From: a virus
Length of the DNA stretch: 39,073 bases
Strand: one strand, 5' to 3'
Virus record (IMG/VR): IMGVR_UViG_3300045994_000321
Coordinates: 1 to 39,073 of that record
Part shown: positions 29,644 through 36,801 of the stretch, piece after piece
Numbering within the stretch: the stretch's first letter is position 1
How the letters are laid out: each line of letters starts with the position of its first letter
Made by a program: the position numbers and the translations under genes
Notes under the pieces: model-generated
Database searches by the model: none
Told to the model about the DNA's origin: nothing
Seen by the model: the letters and a program-made list of their open reading frames with translations, nothing else

Positions 29644-31654
29644 CCCGAACGTCACGCCCTGGGTGGCCGGCATCCATGAGGCGCTGGACGATCCCAAAGT
29701 CTTTAAGGTGGTCTGCCGCAAGTCGGCGCAGGTGGCTTGGACAGATGGCGTGCTGCTGAACTATGTTGGCCGGCGTGTTGACATCGATCCCACGCCGATG
29801 ATCATCATGTTCGCCAAGGACATGGCGGCCAAGCAGTTCAATGATGAAAAGTTAGGCCCCATGGTGGAGGTCACCCCCCGCCTGGCAAGCAAGATTCAGA
29901 TCCACAAGGCACGCGATCGCGACAACCGCTGGGACTTCAAGTCCTTTCCTGGCGGCTTCCTGAAACTGGTGGGCTCCAACAGTCCCAGCTCAGTGAAGTC
30001 CACACCCGCCCCGGTGGTGGCCGTGGAGGAGCCGGACGATTGCAACTCCAACGTGAAGGATCAGGGCGACACGATCACGTTGTTGGAAGAGCGCACGAAG
30101 TCCTACACCCGGCGCAAAGTGATCTTTGGTGGAACGCCTACGGTCGAAGGCTTCAGCCGGATCGACGCGGCGTACAAGTCGAGCGACCAGCGCCAGTTCT
30201 GGGTGCCTTGCCCCTCATGCGGCGAGACACAGGTGCTGGCCTGGGAGCATGTGCGCTGGTCGCACGATGCGAGCAAGTCTCATGAAGTCTTCGGCGATGC
30301 CGTGCCGGAGTCGGCGCGGTATTGCTGCCCTCACTGTGGCAGCCTGTGGACTGATGCGGAGAAGACCCGGGCAGTGCGCCTGGGGGAATGGAAGGCCTCG
30401 GCCGCGTTCCACGGCATTGCCGGCTTCTACATCAACGAGTTGTACAGCCCGTTTCCCGGCTCGCTGCTGGCCCGCCTGGTGGAGAAATACCTCACGGCAC
30501 ACCATGCCATGGCGCAGGGCGACGACACAAAGCTGCGCAGTTTTCGCAACAACACCGAAGGCCTGGCCTACGCTTACCAAAGCAATGTGCCGGATGCGGA
30601 AAAGCTGAGGGCCCGTGCCAAGGATTACAACGAACTCACCGTGCCTTGGGGCGGCGTAGTCCTCACCGCCGGAGTGGACGTGCAGCACGACCGCCTGGCT
30701 ATCGTGATCCGTGCCTGGGGCCGTGGCGAAGAAAGCTGGCTGGTGTGGTGGGGAGAGATCCCGGGCCGAACCATGATGGTCCATTGGGACGATGACGGCG
30801 GCTTGAACGCAACTCAGTCGGGTGCCTGGTGGGACTTGGATCAGCTTCTGGAAGGTGGCTTCCCCCATGCCAGTGGCGCGATGTTGCGCATCCGTGCTGT
30901 GAGCATTGACAGCTCAGACGGCCAGACGCAGGACGCGGTTTACAGCTATGTGCGCCGCCGCCTGAACCGCCAGTTTATGGCCGTCAAGGGCCGCTCGGTG
31001 GACACCGGCAAGGATGTGTTCAGCGCACCCAAGATCAGCGTGGATACCAATGGCAGGCATAAGCCGCACCCGTCTGGCATCCGGCCGTACATGGTGGGCA
31101 CCCAGACCGCCAAGGACTTGATCCTGGGCGTGGACGCGCAGGGCGGACGCATCAAGCTGGAGGGCAGTGGCCCCGGCCGCATGCACTGGATGCGCACGGT
31201 TCGCCCCGACTATTACGACCAGGTCACCGCTGAAGTGAAGGTGCCGCACAGGAGCGTGCGTAACCGCCTGGTGTGGCAATGCAAATCAGGCCGACGCAAT
31301 GAGGCGTTGGACTGCGAGGTCTATGCGCTGCATGCGGCGCGTAGTTTGAAGATCAATTTGTGGCGCGCTGAGCGATGGGAAGTGGAAGAAGAAGCCATCA
31401 ACCAGCCGGTACTTTTTGGCGACACCGTTGCGCGCGTGAAGCTGCCCGGCTCAGTTGCACAACCTGATGACGAGATACCCACCCGAGCGGCCGAGGCTGG
31501 AAACAGCCTGAATGAGGGAACGGACAACCCAGGGCCCGGCGAGCCCGAAACCGTTGTGCAAACGCCTGCACGCCCCCGACAAATCGTAAGGCCCTTAGCC
31601 AAGAAGCAGCCCGTACAGGACCGCATGACTGGCTGGAGCGCAAAAAACTGGTAA
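29480..31654 (+). CDS. Terminase large subunit (GpA family)
   Basis: 724 residues from a GTG at 29480. The N-terminal ATPase part has CRKSAQVAWT at residues 79-88, the family's adenine/Walker-A-like element, followed by PTPMIIMFAKDMAAKQFNDE and ERTKSYTRRKVIFGGTPT. Two Cys pairs near 244-290 (CPSCGE, CCPHCGSLW) match the zinc-binding part of GpA. The nuclease half follows with LTAGVDVQHDRLAIVIRAWG near 395 and SIDSSDGQTQDAVYSYVRRR near 475. The tail after about 640 is Pro/Thr-rich. It packages and cuts DNA with the small subunit and is followed by the gpW-like and portal genes as in lambda. Confidence 0.9.
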   Translation: MTPFPNLLDTIPSCAALVRRLVKALAPQEKLTTTDWARQHRRMSSKASAKPGIYNPNVTPWVAGIHEALDDPKVFKVVCRKSAQVAWTDGVLLNYVGRRVDIDPTPMIIMFAKDMAAKQFNDEKLGPMVEVTPRLASKIQIHKARDRDNRWDFKSFPGGFLKLVGSNSPSSVKSTPAPVVAVEEPDDCNSNVKDQGDTITLLEERTKSYTRRKVIFGGTPTVEGFSRIDAAYKSSDQRQFWVPCPSCGETQVLAWEHVRWSHDASKSHEVFGDAVPESARYCCPHCGSLWTDAEKTRAVRLGEWKASAAFHGIAGFYINELYSPFPGSLLARLVEKYLTAHHAMAQGDDTKLRSFRNNTEGLAYAYQSNVPDAEKLRARAKDYNELTVPWGGVVLTAGVDVQHDRLAIVIRAWGRGEESWLVWWGEIPGRTMMVHWDDDGGLNATQSGAWWDLDQLLEGGFPHASGAMLRIRAVSIDSSDGQTQDAVYSYVRRRLNRQFMAVKGRSVDTGKDVFSAPKISVDTNGRHKPHPSGIRPYMVGTQTAKDLILGVDAQGGRIKLEGSGPGRMHWMRTVRPDYYDQVTAEVKVPHRSVRNRLVWQCKSGRRNEALDCEVYALHAARSLKINLWRAERWEVEEEAINQPVLFGDTVARVKLPGSVAQPDDEIPTRAAEAGNSLNEGTDNPGPGEPETVVQTPARPRQIVRPLAKKQPVQDRMTGWSAKNW

Positions 31655-31657
31655 CCC

Positions 31658-32227
31658 ATGAACATCTTTGCAACCCTTCCCAGTGGTGACAGCGCCACCT
31701 GGCTGGATGACTCTGTCACCCTGCCCGACGGTCGCACGGCGGATGCGTCCACCTGGGTCATGACCTACTACCTGCGCGGCCCATCGTCCCTGGACATTGT
31801 GGCCACTGCATCCGGCAAGAGCTGGAGCACCACACTGACCAGCACCGCCAGTGCCGCGCTGGGTGCGGGCGCCTATGCCTGGACGGCAATCATTACCAGC
31901 GGCCTGGAGCGCATCACAGTCGGCTCCGGTCAGTTCGTGCTGACGCCCGACATCACCCAGCAGGGCGGTGCATTTGATCCGCGCAGTGTGGCGCAGCGCG
32001 CGCTGGAAGCCTGCGAAGGTGCCATGGCGACGTTCAACGCTACCGGCGGCAAGGTCAAGAAATATGAAATCGCCGGCCGCACGATGGAGTTCCAGACCAT
32101 CGGCGACCTCATGACTCTGCACAGTTTTTGGAAAGCCAAGGTCATGAGTGAGCAGTCCGCTCAGTCTGTGGCCAATGGGCTTGGCAATCCCCGCAACCTC
32201 TTCACCAGATTCCAGGGGGTTCAATGA
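31658..32227 (+). CDS. gpW-like head-tail connector with an N-terminal beta domain
   Basis: 189 residues, three bases after the terminase stop and overlapping the portal start (ATGA). It has a beta-rich N-terminal part of about 100 residues (MNIFATLPSGDSATWLDDS, TTLTSTASAALGAGAYAW) and a helical C-terminal part (SVAQRALEACEGAMATFNAT, then KKYEIAGRTMEFQTIGDLMT). The C-terminal part has the helix-strand-strand-helix look of lambda gpW, which seals the portal vertex. The place between terminase and portal equals lambda W. The N-terminal domain is additional and may decorate the connector. The assignment rests on gene order and pattern. Confidence 0.55.
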   Translation: MNIFATLPSGDSATWLDDSVTLPDGRTADASTWVMTYYLRGPSSLDIVATASGKSWSTTLTSTASAALGAGAYAWTAIITSGLERITVGSGQFVLTPDITQQGGAFDPRSVAQRALEACEGAMATFNATGGKVKKYEIAGRTMEFQTIGDLMTLHSFWKAKVMSEQSAQSVANGLGNPRNLFTRFQGVQ

Positions 32228-33903
32228 GCAACACACGTTCATGGGAGACCGCCTTGCGCGTCGCGTTGCCCACGGGCAGTGTGGTGCCTGACCTATCCGT
32301 CAAACGCAGCCAGGTGTTGACAGCCTGGAATGCACAGCGCAGCGCCGCCCGCGGCGCGGCCACTCAGCGTGAACGCCTCGCAGCGCAAGAGCGTTCCTAC
32401 GCGGGCGCCGCAGTCAACCGGTTGACCGGCGACTGGTCGGCGATGAACACCAGCGCTGACAGCGAGATATTGACCAGTCTGCGCATCCTGCGAGCTCGCA
32501 GTCGCCAGTTGGTGCGTGACAACGAGTACGCCAAGAATGCCGTGCGCCTGATCATGAACAACGTAGTGGGCAACGGCATTGGCATGCAGGCGCAGGTTAT
32601 GAGCGCAGGCGGCAAGCTGCAGGCCAAGATCAACGATTCGATCGAGGGCACGTATGCAGAGTGGTCTAAGAAAAAGACCTGCCATGTGGCCGGGATGCTG
32701 AGCTTCTCCGAGATCGAACGTCTATGTATGGTGCAGCTGGTCACATCCGGCGAAGCCATCGTGCGTAAGATTCGCCGCCCCTTCGGTGGTGGCAATATCC
32801 CGCTAGCCCTTGAGGTAATGGAAGCCGATCAGTTGCTTGACAACTGGCAGACGGCCCGGGCCCCCAACGGCAATGCCATCCGAATGGGTGTCGAGATCGA
32901 TGAATGGCACCGCCCAGTAGCCTACTGGTTTAGCCCCAAGCACCCAGGCGACTACCAGTTCACTACCTTCGAGCCCTCGCGCTTTGTGCGCGTGCCAGCC
33001 GAAGATATCATCCACCTGTACATCGTGGAGCGTTGGCCACAGTCGCGTGGTGAGCCCTGGTTCCACGCGGCTCTGAAGACCCTGCACAACGTGGGTGGCT
33101 ACGAAGATGCGGAAATCGTCAAGGCCCGGGCCAGTGCGAACATCGTGGGCTTCATCCGCTCCCCTGAGCCGCTGGCATCCGACGGTACGGTCAACGGCCG
33201 CAAGGTGCTGGACACCGAGCCGGGCACCTGGCAGACGCTGCTACCTGGTGAAGATGTGGCGGGCTTTGCGCCCAACACCCCCAATCCTGCAGTCGATCCT
33301 TTCCTGCGCTACATGCTGCGCAAGATGGCGGCTGGCATTGGCGTCAGTTATGAAAGCATGAGTCGCGACTACAGCCAGAGCAACTACAGCAGTTCTCGCC
33401 TGGCGCTGCTGGATGACCGGGACCTGTACCGCATGGTGCAGGGCTTCATCTGTCGCAACCTTCGTGAAGACATCCACCGCGAGTTTCTGGATGCTGCAGT
33501 CCTGGTGGGTGCGGTCAAGGTCGGCAACGACTACTTCAGCAACTCGGCCAAGTACCAAGCAGTGCGCTACAAGCCGCGCGGCTGGAGCTGGATCGACCCG
33601 GCCAAGGAAGTTGCAGCTTACAAGATGGCGGTGCGTTCTGGCTTCATGACGGTGGGCGATGTGATTGCCCAGACCTCGCCTGACTCGGATGTGGAAGACA
33701 CCTTCAAGCGTCGTGAAGAAGAGCTGGACATGAGCGAAGAAATGGGCCTCGTGTTTGACACTAACCCGTCTCAAGTCAACGACAAAGGAATGGAACAACC
33801 TGCCCCTGTTCCTGCTGATGGCACTGAGCCACCCGAGCCGCCCGCTGATGGCGATGCTCCTGCAGACGACGCACCCGAACCCAAAACCCCAACTGAGGAT
33901 TAA
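32224..33903 (+). CDS. Portal protein (lambda gpB family)
   Basis: 559 residues; the start overlaps the preceding stop (ATGA). Family blocks seen are RILRARSRQLVRDNEYAKNA, LIMNNVVGNGIGMQAQV, EVMEADQLLDNW, GVEIDEWHRPVAYWF, EDIIHLYIVERWPQSRGEPW, and YMLRKMAAGIGVSYESMSRD, followed by the YSQSNYSSSRLALL element typical of lambda-type portals. The last 60 residues are acidic and Pro-rich (ADGTEPPEPPADGDAPADDA), a disordered tail. It forms the dodecameric ring through which DNA enters. Confidence 0.9.
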   Translation: MSNTRSWETALRVALPTGSVVPDLSVKRSQVLTAWNAQRSAARGAATQRERLAAQERSYAGAAVNRLTGDWSAMNTSADSEILTSLRILRARSRQLVRDNEYAKNAVRLIMNNVVGNGIGMQAQVMSAGGKLQAKINDSIEGTYAEWSKKKTCHVAGMLSFSEIERLCMVQLVTSGEAIVRKIRRPFGGGNIPLALEVMEADQLLDNWQTARAPNGNAIRMGVEIDEWHRPVAYWFSPKHPGDYQFTTFEPSRFVRVPAEDIIHLYIVERWPQSRGEPWFHAALKTLHNVGGYEDAEIVKARASANIVGFIRSPEPLASDGTVNGRKVLDTEPGTWQTLLPGEDVAGFAPNTPNPAVDPFLRYMLRKMAAGIGVSYESMSRDYSQSNYSSSRLALLDDRDLYRMVQGFICRNLREDIHREFLDAAVLVGAVKVGNDYFSNSAKYQAVRYKPRGWSWIDPAKEVAAYKMAVRSGFMTVGDVIAQTSPDSDVEDTFKRREEELDMSEEMGLVFDTNPSQVNDKGMEQPAPVPADGTEPPEPPADGDAPADDAPEPKTPTED

Positions 33904-33905
33904 CC

Positions 33906-34544
33906 ATGCTTTTCACTTCCTACCTGGCCAACAAGATCGCTGACTGGCTGCTGCGCGGCCAAGCCTACACACCGGCCACCGCCAACTTGTCTGTGGGCCT
34001 GCTCACCAGCACCAAAGGTCCGCGTGGCAACAGCACGGTGTATGCCCTGAACGACACCATTAGCCTGACGGCCAACGACGGTAAGACACACCTCTATAAG
34101 TGCAGCACAGCAGGCACCAGCGCTGCAGCCCAGGCTTCGCTGTACCCCGGCGTTAACAGTGAGGTGATCACTGATGGCACTGCCGCCTTTACCGAGCAGG
34201 CCGTCGCCCTGCGCGCAGGCACTGCGGTGGAAGCCTCTTACACCGGGTATGCCCGATCGAACTCGGCGGCCTCACTGGCTAACTGGTCCGGCACTCAAGG
34301 CGCCACCACTACGGTGGCATCCACCGGCACCGGCGTGCCCAGCGTCAGCAACAACACCACACTGACCTTTGGAGCCACCAACACCGGCACCATTGCCTAC
34401 GTGTGGGCAGCCGCATTTTTTGACGCCACAACGGCCGGCAACATGCTGATCATTGAACCGCTCACTACGGTCAAAACGATCAACCCAGCCGACCCGGCGC
34501 CGACCTTTGCTGTATCCGCAGTTTCCGCCACCATTGACAGCTAA
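33906..34544 (+). CDS. Beta-rich structural protein, possible capsid decoration
   Basis: 212 residues, preceded by GAGGA. It starts LFTSYLANKIADWLLRGQAY and contains a segment VALRAGTAVEASYTGYARSN, then many Thr/Ser/Gly-rich beta strands (SGTQGATTTVASTGTG), giving the look of phage surface proteins. Position between portal and the protease-capsid gene suggests a head surface or neck role. There is no signal sequence or membrane helix. Function is inferred from place and composition. Confidence 0.55.
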   Translation: MLFTSYLANKIADWLLRGQAYTPATANLSVGLLTSTKGPRGNSTVYALNDTISLTANDGKTHLYKCSTAGTSAAAQASLYPGVNSEVITDGTAAFTEQAVALRAGTAVEASYTGYARSNSAASLANWSGTQGATTTVASTGTGVPSVSNNTTLTFGATNTGTIAYVWAAAFFDATTAGNMLIIEPLTTVKTINPADPAPTFAVSAVSATIDS

Positions 34545-34550
34545 GCCGTC

Positions 34551-35348
34551 ATGACCATCACCACCCTCGACGGCTATATTGCTGCGCCATCGCAGCGAGT
34601 CAGCATCAACAAGACCGCCAGCATTACGGCTACGGCGTTGATGAATACACAAGTACTACAGGCCGCTGGAAATCCTGGTGCTGGCGTTCTGGCTGGCACG
34701 TCCACTGCTGCGGGTGTTGTTCCTGTTGGCGGTACGGACGCTGGCTTTCCAGTCATCAATAGCCTGGGTGCTGGAAGCTACTACATCGGCGGTATATCTT
34801 TTGGCAACACTGTGCCATGCCGCATGGGTTTGTACGACTGCCTTTTCAAGGCGGGTGCATTCGCATTTAATGCCGCCGTCACGCTTGCTGCACAGCCCAG
34901 CTACTCAGGCCGAGTACTTGGTGGAACCGACTTCACCAACACTGAAATATGGATTGAAGCCGTAACGGCATTCACTGGAAATCAGTCGATTGCTGTGACC
35001 TACACCAACCAGTCAGGCGCTACGGCGCACACCACTGGTGTTATCGCTACCGGCGTAGCGCCAGGCATTGCCCGCATGTTGCAGTTGCCGTTGGCCGCAG
35101 GCGATACGGGCGTGCAAAAGATCGAATCAGTCACGTCTACCGTTTCCACAGTGGGCACCTTCAATGTTCTGGTGCTGCGCCGTTTATGGACTGGTCGCGT
35201 GATCTACGCCAATATGGGCGATACGCATGACTTTCTGAAAACGGGCATGCCGCAGATATTCCAAACGTCTGCACTCATGGCGCTGGTGCAGCCCGACTCC
35301 ACAGCAACCGGACTCTTTGAACTTCAGCTTGAAGTCGTGAACGGGTAA
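34551..35348 (+). CDS. Beta-rich structural protein 2
   Basis: 265 residues, strands dominate (MTITTLDGYIAAPSQRVSIN, then MGLYDCLFKAGAFAFNAAVT, NTEIWIEAVTAFTGNQSIAV). It ends in LMALVQPDSTATGLFELQLE. Related proteins between portal and capsid genes are annotated as hypothetical or structural in other phages I recall. The start has no clear Shine-Dalgarno sequence, six bases after the previous stop. A decoration or head fiber role is inference. Confidence 0.55.
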   Translation: MTITTLDGYIAAPSQRVSINKTASITATALMNTQVLQAAGNPGAGVLAGTSTAAGVVPVGGTDAGFPVINSLGAGSYYIGGISFGNTVPCRMGLYDCLFKAGAFAFNAAVTLAAQPSYSGRVLGGTDFTNTEIWIEAVTAFTGNQSIAVTYTNQSGATAHTTGVIATGVAPGIARMLQLPLAAGDTGVQKIESVTSTVSTVGTFNVLVLRRLWTGRVIYANMGDTHDFLKTGMPQIFQTSALMALVQPDSTATGLFELQLEVVNG

Positions 35349-35351
35349 GCC

Positions 35352-36491
35352 ATGGCTTCAAACATCTGGCGACGTAGACCGTCAGGCCGGATAAGCTATT
35401 CCGACCTGATTAAAAAGTCGGGCTCCAACGGTGGCGGCACTGCAGCGGTTGCCGTTGCTGCCACATTTTTTGAAGCTGCGGCCAGTGGCGCTGCACTGGC
35501 GGCCAGCGCCAGTGCCACTACCAGCGCATCAGCATCCCTGTCTACTGCCATCAGGCTGACAGCAAATGCCGCGGCGCTCACCGGGTCCAGTGCCAACCTT
35601 TCGGCCGGTGCCGCGCCCGCCGCGCTGTCGGCTAGTAATGCGGCCGCTACGAGTGGCGCTGCAGCCTTGAGTACTGCCATTGCGTTGACGGCCACGGCCA
35701 GCACTGTGACGGCATCCGGATCTGCGCTCACCACCAAGATTGCGCTGTTGGCCAGCGCTGCTGCCGTTCCAGGTGCCAGTGCCATATTGGTTACCAGCAT
35801 CCCATTGCAGGCAACGGCAGCGGCGGTCACTGCGGGCAGTGCGAATTTGTCGGCTGGCGTGGCTGGTGCCGTCCTGGTGGCCAGTAATGCTGCGGGAACC
35901 GGTGGTGTGGCAACTCTGAGCAGCACGGTTGCGCTGATTGCAAGTAACAGCGCAGCCACAGCAGGGAACCCAGCGCTTACAACCAAAATTGCGCTCACTG
36001 CCGCTGCAGCGGCCGCCACTGCAGGCAGTGCGAATTTGTCGGCCGGTGTGGCTGGTGCTGCCCTGGTGGCTAGCAATGCTGCGGGAACCGGCGGTGCGGC
36101 CGCTTTGGGCAGCACGATTGCGTTGGCCGCGGTGGCCACCGCGACGACCGGTACGACTGCGCAGTTGCTTACAGCCATTCGACTGTCAGCCGGCAATGCA
36201 GCGGGCACCGGTGCAAGCGCAAGTTTGACGGCTGGTTCGGCTCCCTGGGCCGCCAGCAATGCAGCGGTGACGGCCACTGCTGCGGCGCTGACAACTCAGA
36301 TATTGATGAATGCGCAGGCATCAGCAAAAACGGCATCTGTCGCTTTCCTGACCACGGGCATTTATGTATTCGTGCCAACCGCACGCACCTACACGGTCAA
36401 GGCGGAGAGCAGAAGTCTTGTGATTCCAGCGGAGTCGCGCACCTACGCAATCACCGCCGAAAGTCGTCGCCTGACGGTATCGGCTGAATGA
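35352..36491 (+). CDS. Alanine-rich repeat protein (candidate head fiber)
   Basis: 379 residues. After a basic start (MASNIWRRRPSGRISYSDLI) almost the entire chain is about 15 degenerate repeats of 20-22 residues with the pattern I-x-L-x-A-x-A-A-A-x-T-A-G-x-A-x-L-x-A, e.g. KIALTAAAAAATAGSANLS. Longer duplication is seen at 63 residues (see the repeat entry). It lacks Cys, Trp is rare, and charged residues are nearly missing until the C-terminal end, where AESRSLVIP, AESRTYAIT, AESRRLTVS repeat. Such regular sequences form solenoids or fibrous trimers. Its place among head genes suggests a head-bound fiber or decoration protein. The family is not one I can name. Confidence 0.6.
   Translation: MASNIWRRRPSGRISYSDLIKKSGSNGGGTAAVAVAATFFEAAASGAALAASASATTSASASLSTAIRLTANAAALTGSSANLSAGAAPAALSASNAAATSGAAALSTAIALTATASTVTASGSALTTKIALLASAAAVPGASAILVTSIPLQATAAAVTAGSANLSAGVAGAVLVASNAAGTGGVATLSSTVALIASNSAATAGNPALTTKIALTAAAAAATAGSANLSAGVAGAALVASNAAGTGGAAALGSTIALAAVATATTGTTAQLLTAIRLSAGNAAGTGASASLTAGSAPWAASNAAVTATAAALTTQILMNAQASAKTASVAFLTTGIYVFVPTARTYTVKAESRSLVIPAESRTYAITAESRRLTVSAE
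35827..36138 (+). repeat. 189-bp (63-residue) internal duplication
   Basis: A segment of about 110 bases starting at 35827 recurs at 36016 (the anchor GCGAATTTGTCGG is at 35841 and 36030) with a handful of differences, mostly in third codon positions. The offset of 189 bp is exactly three 21-residue repeats, so the array grew by copying larger blocks. Conservation at the protein level (AGSANLSAGVAGA, ASNAAGTGG) is stronger than at the DNA level. Confidence 0.7.
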
Positions 36492-36501
36492 AAAGAACAC
36501 C

Positions 36502-36786
36502 ATGCAGCAACCCTTGCCTTTCAGTCATGACGCCAGCCTCAACATCGATTGGGATTGGACCGCCTGGCTTGGCGTCGCAACGATAGCCAGCGCAACCATC
36601 ACCGCACCCACGGGCGTTGTTCTGAGCAATCAGAGCCAGATTGGTGGTGTCGTGAGCGTGTGGCCGTCGCTTTCTCGCAAGCCGGCGGTCGGCACGCTGC
36701 TGCCCATTGAGTGTCACATCACCACCAACGAAACGCCACCCCGCACCGACACCCGAACCATCACCCTGCAGGTCACTGCTCGCTGA
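36502..36786 (+). CDS. Small beta protein, fiber adaptor-like
   Basis: 94 residues: SHDASLNIDWDWTAWLGVAT, then IASATITAPTGVVLSNQSQI, and a C-terminal block of strands (GTLLPIECHITTNETPPRTD, then RTITLQVTAR). This is the layout of small single-domain proteins I recall directly after AESRTY-type repeat genes in other phages, annotated as hypothetical or fiber adaptor. It lies ten bases after the repeat protein stop and 15 bases before the capsid gene. The pair probably works together. Confidence 0.55.
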   Translation: MQQPLPFSHDASLNIDWDWTAWLGVATIASATITAPTGVVLSNQSQIGGVVSVWPSLSRKPAVGTLLPIECHITTNETPPRTDTRTITLQVTAR

Positions 36787-36801
36787 TCCACAAAGGACCC
36801 T

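Noticed and set aside
35396-36277. Minus-strand frame opposite the alanine repeat gene that also looks like an Ala/Pro/Val repeat protein
   Set aside because: GCN-rich DNA gives Ala-rich protein on both strands. The plus strand has coupled neighbours and a structured C-terminus; the minus strand has neither.
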